The position numbers and the translations under genes are program-made. Shown here piece after piece: positions 1-9,164 of a stretch of DNA of 64,000 nucleotides. Location: the NCBI GenBank assembly GCA_021734325.1, contig JAIPJF010000014.1, positions 1 through 64,000 of the forward strand, given 5' to 3'. The stretch's first letter is position 1; each line of letters begins with the position of its first letter. This stretch comes from Fidelibacterota bacterium (lineage in GTDB: Bacteria > Fidelibacterota > UBA8477 > JABMPR01). A model generated the notes under the pieces. That model ran no database searches and was not told the origin of the DNA. It worked only from the letters and a program-made list of their open reading frames with translations.

Positions 1-70
1 TCAAGGGTTATTTCAAGTAAGAATGGAGGAGCCTGATCTACTAAAGTTCGCTGATGTGATGATTATATAA
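1..70 (+). CDS. possible C-terminal end of an upstream gene (partial)
   Basis: Frame 2 is open from the window edge for 22 codons and ends at a TAA at 68-70. The other two forward frames stop earlier. The fragment is too short to recognise, so it may be the tail of a real gene or chance. Positions 71-226 hold no gene that I can support. Confidence 0.25.
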   Translation, partial: QGLFQVRMEEPDLLKFADVMII

Positions 71-226
71 ATCCAACAACTCTTTTGATGGAAATCATCA
101 TGCAAAACTCATTATCTGACTTTTATATCGGAATCTGGGAGAGTGGGTAAGGGACTATTTTCAATTTTGACCTTCTCTTATCCCCATTAGATTCAAAGCC
201 GTAGAATTTGATTAAGGATAGACCGA

Positions 227-1315
227 ATGAAATTGACTTCACTGAATGCGATTCACAAAAGCCTGAACGCCAAGATTGTCCCTTTTGCAGGGTATGAAAT
301 GCCCATCCAGTACGAAGGGATCATTGCTGAGCATGAACGGGTCCGCCAATCCGCAGGACTCTTTGACGTATCCCACATGGGAGAATTTTGGGTAGATGGA
401 CCACAAGCCCTTGAATTTGTGGAGTATGCGACAGTAAATAACGTGACCTCACTGGAAAAAGGTCAAGTTCAATACTCCTGCATGTGCCTCGAGAACGGGG
501 GGATCGTTGATGACCTGCTCATCTATCGTTTCTCCGATCGTTTCCTCCTTGTGGTGAATGCCTCCAATATTGAGAAGGATTGGGCTCATCTGTCCCGCAT
601 CGCCGAAAAATTCGATGTTCACATGAGTAATGCATCCGACGAGATCGCCCTCCTTGCCCTGCAGGGACCTGATTCCAAGAAAATATTGAGTAAACTTACA
701 CCTTCGAATCTGGATGCATTGGAATTTTATCATTTTGGAATTGCTGAAGTAGCTGACCTGACCCTCATCCTTTCCCGAACCGGTTACACCGGGGAATTGG
801 GTTATGAATTGTATCATGATCCGAAGGATTCTGAACAACTCTGGCTTGCGATCATGTCTGCCGGCAAAGAATTTGAAATTGCACCCATCGGCCTTGGCGC
901 CCGCGATACCTTGAGACTGGAAATGAAATTCTGTCTGTATGGGAATGACATCACTGAAAGCACAACACCTCTTGAGGCTCGTTTGGGCTGGGCCACTGAT
1001 CTTGAGCACGGGGATTTCCTTGGAAAAGCGGCATTGCTCAAACAGAAAGAAGCGGGGATCGGTCGCTTCCTGGTGGCATTTAAAGTTCTGGACCGTGGAT
1101 TGCCAAGACATGGCTATGAAATATTCCATGGAGGGGAGCAGGTTGGCATCGTAACCAGCGGGGGGCAGAGTCCCAGTCTCAAACAGGGCATTGGTATGGC
1201 CTATGTGAATCCACCTTTTCACCAAACAGATACGGTGCTCCAACTGGATATCCGTGGGAAGCGTATAGACATCATGATCGTAAAACCACCCTTTGTCAAT
1301 AAGAACACTGGCTAA
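227..1315 (+). CDS. gcvT: aminomethyltransferase (glycine cleavage T protein)
   Basis: T protein of the glycine cleavage system. It transfers the methylene carbon from aminomethyl-lipoyl H protein to tetrahydrofolate and releases ammonia, in the cytoplasm. The 362-residue length is normal for the family. Family signatures are visible: the N-terminal substrate region with GYEMP, the central SRTGYTGELGYEL motif, GLGARDTLRLEM, and the C-terminal beta-barrel domain with GIVTSGGQSP. The ATG start follows a purine-rich stretch. It is followed after 3 bases by ftsK, so the two are probably cotranscribed. The other glycine cleavage genes (gcvH, gcvP) are not in the window. Confidence 0.96.
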   Translation: MKLTSLNAIHKSLNAKIVPFAGYEMPIQYEGIIAEHERVRQSAGLFDVSHMGEFWVDGPQALEFVEYATVNNVTSLEKGQVQYSCMCLENGGIVDDLLIYRFSDRFLLVVNASNIEKDWAHLSRIAEKFDVHMSNASDEIALLALQGPDSKKILSKLTPSNLDALEFYHFGIAEVADLTLILSRTGYTGELGYELYHDPKDSEQLWLAIMSAGKEFEIAPIGLGARDTLRLEMKFCLYGNDITESTTPLEARLGWATDLEHGDFLGKAALLKQKEAGIGRFLVAFKVLDRGLPRHGYEIFHGGEQVGIVTSGGQSPSLKQGIGMAYVNPPFHQTDTVLQLDIRGKRIDIMIVKPPFVNKNTG

Positions 1316-1318
1316 GAG

Positions 1319-3652
1319 ATGGCAGGTAGAAATAATAATATCGACCTGCGGGACAAAAGCCGGGAAGTAGTGGGCATCCTGACTATGGTGATTGGCATTT
1401 TCATCCTCCTCAGTCTGGTCAGTCATCATCCTTCAGAAGAATTGAGCATCCGTCCTGGTGTCCATTTCTTCAATTGGATGGGGTATGCCGGGATATTTAT
1501 CTCCTACGTTCTATTCAAAATGTTTATTGGGTGGGGATCTATCCTCATTGCCTTGTTGATCATCCTGTGGGGCTATGTGGTCTTTGGTCAGAAGGAATTT
1601 CAACCAGCCTTCCGTTTTAGCGGATATAGTCTGACCACGACCTTTATTGTGATCAACCTTTTCAGTCTTATTGCCACGCGGGCAGGCATGGCAGAAGACC
1701 AGGTTTACAGACATGGCGGGTATCTTGCAGTGAGTATCTCTCGCCTGCTCAATGACTTCTTAGGCTTTATGGGGTCGTTGTTGATCCTGGTCGCCCTGAC
1801 CGTGGTCACTCTCCAGGCCTGGAGAAGTTTTTCATTCAGGGGACTGAATGATTGGATCGAGGATCACATTTCCCAAATCAGAAACAAAATCCGACTACGG
1901 GCCAGGGAGAGGGAGAAGGCACAGGATCTTAAAGCCCGGGCCCAGGCACCCATTCAGAGAGAAGAAGGGCCGGCACCTGTAAAAGCGTCTCCTGTTTCAG
2001 AGGAACCTGCATCTGATCCGGAACCACCTCCCATTCAACTGGAGGAGGAGCCTATGCCCCGTAATCTGGGGAGGGCAGAGCAGACTACTTTGAGACCGAA
2101 TGAGATCGAGATCGAGGCTGCCGTGGTGGAAGATGAGGTGGATTATGATGAGACCCAGCAAAAAGTACGCAGACGGGAGTATAAGTTACCTTCAGTCGAC
2201 CTGCTCATGGAACCTCCACCGCTGTCCATGGGGCAATCCAAGGAGGTCCTGCTCAGAAAAGCAGAAATACTGATCCAGACCCTGGAAACCTTCGGTGTAG
2301 ATGGTCGTGTCACCAATATTGCCCCCGGCCCGGTGATCACCCGTTATGAGGTTGAACCTGGACCAGGCATCCGGGTTTCCAAGATTGCCAATCTCTCAGA
2401 CGATATTGCCCGGGTCATGGAGGCACAGAGTGTGCGTATCATTGCACCCATCCCCGGTAAAAATTCAGTAGGTATCGAGCTGCCGAATGATGAACCGGAA
2501 ATCGTTTATTTCAAAAGCGGGATTAACTCTCCAAAATTCTCAGAGTCGAAATCTGTGCTCACCATTGCCTTGGGTAAAACCACAGCCGGGGAGATATTTG
2601 TGGCCGATCTGGCCAAGATGCCCCACTTGCTGGTGGCTGGTGCGACAGGATCTGGAAAATCGGTCTGCATTAACACAATTATTACCTCATTACTTTACCG
2701 GGCGCGACCTGACCAGGTCAAATTCATCATGATCGATCCGAAAAAGCTCGAATTATCGACCTACAAGCGTCTTCAGGGCTATCATTTGATCACCAGCGAG
2801 TCCATAGATGAATATGTGATCACAACGCCTAAAAATGCCATTCATGCCTTACGCTCTGCAGAACTTGAGATGGAAAAACGCTATAATCTTTTATCCAAGA
2901 AAACGGTTCGTAACATCGACCAGTACAACGAACGGGCAACAGGGAAAGACGGTTTCGTACCTTTGCCATATCTGGTTGTCCTGATCGATGAGCTTGCTGA
3001 TCTGATGATCACAGCCGGGAAAGAGATCGAGGAACCGATCGCCCGCCTGGCCCAGATGGCCCGTGCCGTTGGTATTCATCTGGTCATTGCCACACAACGC
3101 CCATCTGTTGATGTGATCACCGGTGTGATCAAAGCGAATTTTCCAACCCGTATCGCTTTCAAGGTGGCCCAGAAGAATGATTCCCGGACCATCCTTGATC
3201 AAAACGGTGCTGAAAAGCTGCTGGGCAGGGGAGACATGCTATTTCTGGCTCCCGGAGCGCCAGCTCCGATCAGACTTCACAATGCTTTTGTGACCCTGGA
3301 AGAGATCGAGGATGTCCTTGATCATATCCAGGACCAACCCAAACCGGAAGAAGAATTACTCCCAGGCTTCTCTGATGATCAGGATCCAACAATCGCCGGG
3401 ACCAGTGCCGATGGAGAACAGGATCCCTTATTTGATGAAGCTTTTCGTTTGGTCGTCCTTCACCAACAGGGTTCGGTGAGTATGATCCAGAGACGTCTCA
3501 GAGTTGGATATGCCCGAGCCGGAAGATTGGTTGACGAGCTTGAGCGTGCCGGTGTCGTGGGACCAAACACCGGATCCAAGGCGCGGGATGTGCTCATAGG
3601 TCCGGAAGTTCTGGATAATCCCTCCTTTGACGATGATATCCTTGATGATTAG
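1319..3652 (+). CDS. ftsK: FtsK/SpoIIIE family DNA translocase
   Basis: Septum-associated, ATP-driven DNA pump that clears chromosome ends during division. The 777-residue protein is close to the short-linker SpoIIIE size. It has about four N-terminal membrane segments (roughly residues 20-185), a charged proline/glutamate-rich linker (about 190-290), then the alpha/beta motor. Walker A is GATGSGKS near residue 441. Walker B, LVVLIDELADL, is near 550. The C-terminal gamma winged helix shows SVSMIQRRLRVGYARAGRLV, which in characterised homologues reads polar KOPS/SRS DNA sites. It starts 3 bases after gcvT. Confidence 0.96.
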   Translation: MAGRNNNIDLRDKSREVVGILTMVIGIFILLSLVSHHPSEELSIRPGVHFFNWMGYAGIFISYVLFKMFIGWGSILIALLIILWGYVVFGQKEFQPAFRFSGYSLTTTFIVINLFSLIATRAGMAEDQVYRHGGYLAVSISRLLNDFLGFMGSLLILVALTVVTLQAWRSFSFRGLNDWIEDHISQIRNKIRLRAREREKAQDLKARAQAPIQREEGPAPVKASPVSEEPASDPEPPPIQLEEEPMPRNLGRAEQTTLRPNEIEIEAAVVEDEVDYDETQQKVRRREYKLPSVDLLMEPPPLSMGQSKEVLLRKAEILIQTLETFGVDGRVTNIAPGPVITRYEVEPGPGIRVSKIANLSDDIARVMEAQSVRIIAPIPGKNSVGIELPNDEPEIVYFKSGINSPKFSESKSVLTIALGKTTAGEIFVADLAKMPHLLVAGATGSGKSVCINTIITSLLYRARPDQVKFIMIDPKKLELSTYKRLQGYHLITSESIDEYVITTPKNAIHALRSAELEMEKRYNLLSKKTVRNIDQYNERATGKDGFVPLPYLVVLIDELADLMITAGKEIEEPIARLAQMARAVGIHLVIATQRPSVDVITGVIKANFPTRIAFKVAQKNDSRTILDQNGAEKLLGRGDMLFLAPGAPAPIRLHNAFVTLEEIEDVLDHIQDQPKPEEELLPGFSDDQDPTIAGTSADGEQDPLFDEAFRLVVLHQQGSVSMIQRRLRVGYARAGRLVDELERAGVVGPNTGSKARDVLIGPEVLDNPSFDDDILDD

Positions 3653-3680
3653 CCACAGTCATCAGCTCGCTTTACCTGCT

Positions 3681-3711
3681 TGTCATTGCGAGAACAGCTG
3701 AGCAATCTCCG
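3681..3711. repeat. remnant of a GTCATTGCGAG-type palindromic repeat
   Basis: The bases TGTCATTGCGAG followed by GAGCAATCTC match one arm of the palindromic element seen complete at about 14990-15078. The long reading frame for the following gene extends back through this remnant by a TTG codon at 3680, so that upstream start is suspect. Confidence 0.45.
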
Positions 3712-3712
3712 G

Positions 3713-4345
3713 ATGTTCCCTGAATTGATAAAATTCATGTCCAGAGGATTTCTGCTGATTGCCATGGTCGCACAGGTATTCGCTGCCAAGGCACCCAGGG
3801 AACTGACCAGTGTGATCAATCATTTTTTGAATCTGGAAGCCACCAGCCTGGAGATCCACCAGGTTATCGACTGGAGGTTTTTCAATAAACATGATTCCCT
3901 CAGCTTTCGCATGGATATCAAGGCCGGTCGAAACTTTCATATGAATCTGGCTGCTTTTGGTATGGAGATCTTTGTCACTGAATCTGAAATGATGACCCTC
4001 AACCATGTTCGCGCACAAATTTTATACGAAGATGCCAGTCCCGATGCCCTTCTCAAACAGTTGTTTGTTGGAGGCGATTTGAATGATGCCCGTTTCAAGG
4101 GTCAAAAGCAACTTGGCAATGGATTAAGACAACTCGATTTTGTTTTTGTCGGTGATTTTTCCGATTGGGAAAGTCTCTCCGTTATTCTTGATGATGAGGA
4201 TGACCTCAAGAAATTGACCCTGGTTGATTATGATGGGAACAATTACCTGATCACACTGCACTATCTCGAGCAATTCGAGGACTTTAATCTGCCTGATCTC
4301 AAAACTGAGTATGTGAACTATCAGGTTGCGGACTTGAGGAAATAA
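3713..4345 (+). CDS. lolA: LolA-like outer-membrane lipoprotein carrier
   Basis: Probable periplasmic chaperone carrying lipoproteins from the LolCDE exporter to the outer membrane. The frame is open back to a TTG at 3680, but that stretch is a repeat remnant. I place the start at ATG 3713 (210 residues); ATG 3737 is also possible. The N-terminus then reads as a signal peptide with a hydrophobic core (GFLLIAMVAQVFA) and an AxA cleavage site. The C-terminal half has the LolA-like pattern of alternating strands (LTLVDYDGNNYLITL, then FNLPDL). ftsK-lolA adjacency is common in bacteria and supports the call. Sequence similarity is weak, as is usual for LolA. Confidence 0.7.
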   Translation: MFPELIKFMSRGFLLIAMVAQVFAAKAPRELTSVINHFLNLEATSLEIHQVIDWRFFNKHDSLSFRMDIKAGRNFHMNLAAFGMEIFVTESEMMTLNHVRAQILYEDASPDALLKQLFVGGDLNDARFKGQKQLGNGLRQLDFVFVGDFSDWESLSVILDDEDDLKKLTLVDYDGNNYLITLHYLEQFEDFNLPDLKTEYVNYQVADLRK

Positions 4346-4347
4346 TC

Positions 4348-5370
4348 GTGCAGATCTATGCCCTGGTCAAAGAACACCCCATTAAATTCATTGTTTCCAT
4401 CACAGTGAGTCTTGGGCTGATCTGGTATTCATTCAAGGACCTGGAATGGATACCCTTCTGGCAGGCCTTGACCTCCGTAAATTACTGGCTGTTGCTCCTG
4501 GGGGCAATTTTGCTGGTCTTTAGTAATGTGATTCGTGCCGCCCGCTGGAGAATTCTCCTCCTTCCTCAAAAAGAGTTGAAGCGTAAAGCACTCTTTGAAG
4601 CCACCCTCATGGGATATATGGGAAATAATGTTCTGCCCTTCAAACTGGGAGAGGCACTGCGCGTGGTTGTTGTAGCGGAACGACACGATATACCCATGAC
4701 CGGGGTAGGGGCCTCCGTTGTTGTTGAGCGCGGTCTGGATGTCTTTTCATTTCTCATTCTTGCCGGGCTGTACGGCTCCATATTTCCAACATTTGAGACA
4801 GCGCGCCTGTTGTCTGCACTGGCCCTGGCTGTGGTGATCATGGCCATTAGCTTTGGCTATTTTATGAATCGCTATCATGAGCAATCCTTTGCCAAAATTG
4901 AAGCCTGGTCTGAAAGAATGACAGTATCTGGTCATCCCAAACGGGCCGAGCACCTCTTATCGGCCTTTAAAGGCCTGGAAACGATCTGGCGCACACCCCA
5001 ACCCCTGCACGTCATCTGGCAGACCCTGCTCTTGTGGGGACTTTACCTCTTGATTACCTATTTGGGGGTTGCCGCTTTTGGTTTTGGGCTCACACCGCTG
5101 GCATTACTGGAAGTGGCCGTCATGCTGACCATTTTTACGACATTTTCTTTATCGATCCCGGCCGCGCCAGGCTATGTGGGAACCTATCATGGCGCTGTTC
5201 TGGCTGCATTGGCTCTGTTTGATATTGACAATGATGCCGCCAGAGCCCTGGCCATCGTCCTGCATCTGATGAATTTCCTGATCTATACGCCCCTCGGTGC
5301 CTGGTATCTGGTAAAGGCAGGTCTGAGTCTGGACTTGGCCACCGAAAAGCAGATCCAGGGAAAAGACTGA
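4348..5370 (+). CDS. YbhN/LPG-synthase transmembrane-type flippase-like protein
   Basis: Polytopic inner-membrane protein of 340 residues with about eight hydrophobic segments, resembling the transmembrane part of lysylphosphatidylglycerol synthase (UPF0104). The family signature NNVLPFKLGEALR lies near residue 90. The matching PGYVGTYHGAV is near 275. There is no C-terminal aminoacyl-transfer domain, so it does not by itself make lysyl-PG. Members are thought to move lipids or polyprenyl-linked precursors; the substrate here is unknown. The GTG start lies 2 bases after the LolA-like gene, which suggests an envelope-related operon. Confidence 0.8.
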   Translation: MQIYALVKEHPIKFIVSITVSLGLIWYSFKDLEWIPFWQALTSVNYWLLLLGAILLVFSNVIRAARWRILLLPQKELKRKALFEATLMGYMGNNVLPFKLGEALRVVVVAERHDIPMTGVGASVVVERGLDVFSFLILAGLYGSIFPTFETARLLSALALAVVIMAISFGYFMNRYHEQSFAKIEAWSERMTVSGHPKRAEHLLSAFKGLETIWRTPQPLHVIWQTLLLWGLYLLITYLGVAAFGFGLTPLALLEVAVMLTIFTTFSLSIPAAPGYVGTYHGAVLAALALFDIDNDAARALAIVLHLMNFLIYTPLGAWYLVKAGLSLDLATEKQIQGKD

Positions 5371-5398
5371 TTACTTCAATTCAATAGCTGAAGAAAGG

Positions 5399-6517
5399 TC
5401 ATTTCTCTTTGCGCAGCCTGGCTCCTCGCTTCACAACTCCACGATACGCTGAAACCAGAAGATTACTGACCGCATAGGTCAGAACGATCAATGACAGATA
5501 TTTCAGCACGGCCGGAATGTTGACGTGGAGCAGAAGGGTCCCAAAGACACCAATCACAATGACATGGATGATGTAGACGCCATAGGAGTTACGATTCAGA
5601 GCATCCCAGATCTTTCCCGGCTTATCAAAGAAGCGCCTGAAGGACTCGATCATGATATACATCAAGGCCAGGAGTGAAAGGTTGAAACTGAACCACCAGA
5701 CCAGCAGATAGAGCGAGGTAATGCTGAAATCTTCAGGATAAAAGAAGGGTACCAATCTGGCGCCAATATGGACACAAATGGGGATCCACGCGACGCTGGT
5801 CACAATATTGTACAAGTTTTTTTTGGCTGACAATTCTTTAAACAGATCCTGCTGTTTGAAAAAGGCTCCCAGGAGAAACACCAGCACATAGAGCAGGATG
5901 CGTTCATTCTCAAAATCAATAATGGGGGAGAGTGTCCAGCTTCTGTGTCCAGCGGCAAGTCCTGCGATGACACTGAAGGTCATGGAAAGCAGAAAAATAC
6001 CTGCTATGAGATATTTCAAGGGTAACTTTTTGTACAGGATCCTGGATTTGGCGATAAAGGTATAAATGATATCAAAGCTGAACAGGACAGGTAAAAACCA
6101 CAACCAGTTCTGACTGTTTTGACTGGTAATATGGAAATAGGTACTCCAATGCTCCTGGGGTAAGCTTCTGGAGAATAAAAAGATAACTTTGTAGAGAGGG
6201 ATGAGAAGGATCACGGCGATCATCCAGGGGACCACGAGACGCTTGAATTTCTTTTCCAGGAATTCCTGCTCTGATTTATACCACATACTGGGAGGGGTCA
6301 TGTAGCCGGCAATAAAGAACATGATGGGCATGACCATGATATCGAAAAGAATACCGACAATCCCGACCCAGGTAATGGTTGAGGGATCATCCACAATCCA
6401 GAACCAGCCCCAGAGTCCGGCGGCTTCATAGACACCACCCACATGATACAAGAGCACCATGAATATGGTGATGGATCTCAGGTTGTCCAGCCAGTGAATT
6501 CGATTTGTATCAGCCAT
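5399..6517 (-). CDS. acyltransferase family 3 membrane protein
   Basis: Integral membrane O-acyltransferase of the OafA/OpgC/NodX superfamily, which decorates envelope polysaccharides or glucans with acyl groups. The 372-residue protein opens with the family hallmark WLDNLRSITIFMVLLYH (catalytic-type His at the end), has about ten membrane segments, and contains FFIAGY. A basic tail (GVVKRGARLRKEK) should be cytoplasmic. It converges with the flippase-like gene; only 28 bases separate them. The acyl donor and acceptor cannot be read from the sequence. Confidence 0.82.
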   Translation of the reverse strand: MADTNRIHWLDNLRSITIFMVLLYHVGGVYEAAGLWGWFWIVDDPSTITWVGIVGILFDIMVMPIMFFIAGYMTPPSMWYKSEQEFLEKKFKRLVVPWMIAVILLIPLYKVIFLFSRSLPQEHWSTYFHITSQNSQNWLWFLPVLFSFDIIYTFIAKSRILYKKLPLKYLIAGIFLLSMTFSVIAGLAAGHRSWTLSPIIDFENERILLYVLVFLLGAFFKQQDLFKELSAKKNLYNIVTSVAWIPICVHIGARLVPFFYPEDFSITSLYLLVWWFSFNLSLLALMYIMIESFRRFFDKPGKIWDALNRNSYGVYIIHVIVIGVFGTLLLHVNIPAVLKYLSLIVLTYAVSNLLVSAYRGVVKRGARLRKEK

Positions 6518-6647
6518 CGTGTCCCCTGAATTTAGGAATCATTTTCCTTGTACAGGACAAATTGGCGTGATTCATGGTGATATTCAATCAATACTATCCT
6601 AAGAAAGCGACCTGCTTCCCAAGGTTTTACCATGACAAAGGTGGAGA

Positions 6648-7055
6648 TCAGATTCCCTGCCTGATCATAAAGTCACCACTCAACTTGAACCCATATTGTT
6701 CATAGAGACCGTGGGCATCTTTTGTCCTGAGAATTTGCATCCTTGCTGGTATCCGGGGATGTTCCTCAATAAAGGACATGATCGCCTTTCCCAAACCTTT
6801 TCCGCGGTGATCCGGTCTGACAACCACGTCAGCGATCCAGGCAAATACAGCCTGGTCGGTGACGACCCTGGCAAAACCGATCAACTTATTTTCATGAAAG
6901 ACACTGACACAGATGGAATGATCAAGGGTCTTCTGGATCAGGCTTAGATCCCGATCTGGAGCCCAGTAACTGTCGTTCAATAGATACTTTACCATATCGG
7001 CAGAAATCATTGACTTATCGTCAGTTATCTTGTATTCACCAAGTAATTTATCCAT
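6648..7055 (-). CDS. GNAT family N-acetyltransferase
   Basis: A 135-residue single-domain GNAT that transfers acetyl from acetyl-CoA to an amine. The acetyl-CoA pyrophosphate loop is clear: VVRPDHRGKGLGKAIM (R-G-K-G-L-G). The preceding strand is FAWIADVVV and the C-terminal strand is YEQYGFKLSG. The length is typical of small stand-alone GNATs resembling YjgM/PhnO types. It is the middle of a minus-strand run with its own gaps on both sides. The substrate is unknown. Confidence 0.88.
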   Translation of the reverse strand: MDKLLGEYKITDDKSMISADMVKYLLNDSYWAPDRDLSLIQKTLDHSICVSVFHENKLIGFARVVTDQAVFAWIADVVVRPDHRGKGLGKAIMSFIEEHPRIPARMQILRTKDAHGLYEQYGFKLSGDFMIRQGI

Positions 7056-7118
7056 TATTGTCCTAGCCTCTACTTGTGTGATTCGAAGGTGAAATAGGGA
7101 GTATTGTGCGTGATCGAC

Positions 7119-7490
7119 CTAGACGGACAGCCATCGCAGTGCTGGTTCTTTTGACCTGAAGACCTTGGCTGTCCCATGCCACTTCTCTTCCACAAATGTC
7201 ATCCACATCCTGACCATGCCATATTCCAGATCAGTTGGGACCAGAAAGGCAAAACGGGAGGCACCGATGATATCTGAATATTGTCCCAAATCTTCAGCCA
7301 ATATTTGTATATCATTCCTACTTAGCTGACTGGCGGTCACATCTGAATGATCCATCAAGATCGGTATGCCAGGTTTCCAGTTATCAACGTCACACATTTC
7401 CCTGTGCAATCTCAAGAACGATTCTACATCAGCATCCCCATGTGTCTTGAGTTCAAGGTAGCTTTTTCTATAATCAATATCAAATTTCAT
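7119..7490 (-). CDS. STAS/SEC14-like domain protein
   Basis: A 123-residue protein starting MKFDIDYRKSYLELK. It shows the alternating strand/helix pattern of the STAS/SEC14-like family: a ligand-free opening strand, PILMDHSD in the second strand, and RFAFLVPTDLEYGMVRMWM in the third. I chose the ATG at 7490 because AGAGAGGAG lies about 6 bases upstream; an upstream ATG at 7550 lacks that support. There are no membrane segments or known catalytic residues. The role is unknown; proteins of this fold often bind nucleotides or partner proteins. Confidence 0.6.
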   Translation of the reverse strand: MKFDIDYRKSYLELKTHGDADVESFLRLHREMCDVDNWKPGIPILMDHSDVTASQLSRNDIQILAEDLGQYSDIIGASRFAFLVPTDLEYGMVRMWMTFVEEKWHGTAKVFRSKEPALRWLSV

Positions 7491-7670
7491 GAGAAGCTCC
7501 TCTCTGGGATGGATGGTTGGCTTGAACGATCGGAACAAACAGCTCACCATTCCGAATAACGTGATTTATAAGTTCACAGTAATCGGCTGAGCCACAATTT
7601 ATTACGGGGATATTCAATTTATGTATCTTTTTATACTGACCCTAATAAGATCTGGCAATAGAGAAAACTT

Positions 7671-7766
7671 CGGCACTTTTAAATGACTCATGCAGTTCCC
7701 CTGATATTTAGTCCATTGATGTGTGAATCTAGTTATTAGGTCCAAGAATTCAAAAGAGATAAGGTA
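7671..7766. repeat. direct repeat, copy A
   Basis: About 90 bases that closely match positions 9024-9118, sharing the blocks TCATGCAGTTCCCC, GAATCTAGTTATT and GGTCCAAGAAT. The two copies flank the MBL-fold gene in the same orientation, each about 160-180 bases upstream of a minus-strand gene. Confidence 0.75.
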
Positions 7767-7796
7767 GAATAAGGAATAGGGTAGAAAATATGGCTT

Positions 7797-7840
7797 AGGG
7801 GCTGATTAGAATGAAGGCCAGGAAGCGATGTGGGGCCTTT
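7797..7840 (-). pseudogene. decayed 3' end of an esterase-like gene
   Basis: Read on the minus strand this gives HRFLAFILISP and a stop. It resembles the C-terminus DRFLALMATRT of the esterase at 9165-10436. The shared core AAGGCCAGGAA-CGAT is at 7814-7829 and 9184-9199. Together with the direct repeats it suggests that an esterase-end plus spacer block was duplicated and then mostly lost. The rest of 7551-7873 has no gene. Confidence 0.4.
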
Positions 7841-7873
7841 GTTGTGAACCGGGATGACTGGCCTATGATAGGA

Positions 7874-8863
7874 TCATAAACGATAGATTGCTCCCGCTTT
7901 GAGTACTTCAGTTTCAGCGGCAAGTTCCTGTTTCATCTTTTCCAGAGCATGATCACAACTATCATGAGCTGACAAAAGGACCCTTTTGGGTTTCATATCA
8001 TTTAGTGATTTGATCGTATGACTCAGGTCATTGTCCGTGATCTTCTGCCACACAGGTTTACCAGTACCAATAATCGTTTGGAACTGAATCCCCGCTCGAT
8101 TTCCTCTCCCACCAGTAATAGGAAAATGAAGACCTCCTCCGATGGCATAAATGTTTTCACCTGAGAGACAATTCACCATTTTTATGATGAGTTCAATGGT
8201 TGGATGACCACAGCCCGTGAAGACAACGATTCCTTTACCCTTAACACGGGCAAATAGTGCTTGTTCCTCTGTCAAACCAAAGAAGAACAGGCTGCGAGCA
8301 AGGGGACCTGTTGTGGCCATTCCTGCAGACAGCAATTGAGGCTTGTCAATCAGCCTGGATTCAAATCCTTTTGCTTCGGATTTTGCCGGAAGAAAGCAGG
8401 GGATGCTGTTTGGACTTCCCATTTGGTCTGGCAGGGTTACTTGATTCAAGCGACTGGCATTCATTCCGCCCATGTGATCCGGGTGAAGGTGGGAGATCAC
8501 CAAAGCATCAACCTGGTCTAGATGAACGCCCAGCTTGGTAGCATTATGAGCTAATGCAGGGCGTTCAGGGCCGAATCCCACATCAAATAATAGTGTGCCA
8601 AGATTCGTTCGAAACAGGTAGGAAACACCAGCATCGCCTAGATATCCTGTTTCTGCCTTTTCTTCTACCAGGACTATCAACTCCAGGAAATCCAGCTCTG
8701 GCAACTCAATAGCATCAGCATTATCCAGGCGGGATTTGTTCAGGTCTGATGCAATGTCGCGGTTTTTCTTAAAGCGTTTATTCTTGAAGGCAAGAAATGG
8801 AAGTATAATCGGGGAGCTAAGGCCCAAGAGCGGCCACCATAATGGGGATATACGAAATGACAT
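7874..8863 (-). CDS. MBL-fold metallo-hydrolase with N-terminal membrane anchor
   Basis: A 329-residue metallo-beta-lactamase-fold protein. The di-metal motif SHLHPDHMGG places H125, H127, D129 and H130 in the HxHxDH pattern. Further ligand-type residues occur in GCGHP (near 218) and LSAHDSCD. The layout, with a long insertion after the motif and a GGGLHFP segment, is closest to the MBL subgroup annotated as 7,8-dihydropterin-6-methyl-4-(beta-D-ribofuranosyl)aminobenzene-5'-phosphate synthase-like, but the substrate is unproven. Residues 8-25 are hydrophobic and followed by KNKRFKK, so the protein is probably membrane-anchored. AAAGGA precedes the ATG. Confidence 0.83.
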   Translation of the reverse strand: MSFRISPLWWPLLGLSSPIILPFLAFKNKRFKKNRDIASDLNKSRLDNADAIELPELDFLELIVLVEEKAETGYLGDAGVSYLFRTNLGTLLFDVGFGPERPALAHNATKLGVHLDQVDALVISHLHPDHMGGMNASRLNQVTLPDQMGSPNSIPCFLPAKSEAKGFESRLIDKPQLLSAGMATTGPLARSLFFFGLTEEQALFARVKGKGIVVFTGCGHPTIELIIKMVNCLSGENIYAIGGGLHFPITGGRGNRAGIQFQTIIGTGKPVWQKITDNDLSHTIKSLNDMKPKRVLLSAHDSCDHALEKMKQELAAETEVLKAGAIYRL

Positions 8864-9023
8864 GTGAATTTCCTTTTTAAATTAAAATATCTGAACATAT
8901 CCCGGTATCCCAAATCAGCAATGAATGCTCCCATAAGCCACTGAAACAGAGTGTTATCTCCAGAATATCGGTATTTTAGGTGGTTTATAATGACCAACGA
9001 AAGTGCCTGCAGCAGCTTGTATT

Positions 9024-9118
9024 TGGCACCTTTATATGATTCATGCAGTTCCCCCAAAATTTAATCAACATTGTGGGAATCTAGTTATTCGGTCCAAGAA
9101 TGCAAAAGGGATTAGGGA
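9024..9118. repeat. direct repeat, copy B
   Basis: Second copy of the element at 7671-7766. It is followed at 9119-9160 by a short low-complexity run in which GGTAGGAAG and AGTAGAAGG variants recur. The gap 8864-9164 contains nothing else that I can support. Confidence 0.75.
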
Positions 9119-9164
9119 CATGGTAGGAAGCAGATGGTAGGAAGTAGAAGGTAGAAGATTGGGA

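Noticed and set aside
110-226. Possible glycine riboswitch upstream of gcvT
   Set aside because: The leader is short and I cannot find the conserved glycine aptamer core or a tandem arrangement; only a weak hairpin is visible.
449-1429. Long 326-residue minus-strand ORF
   Set aside because: Shadow of gcvT and the ftsK start; no domain features.
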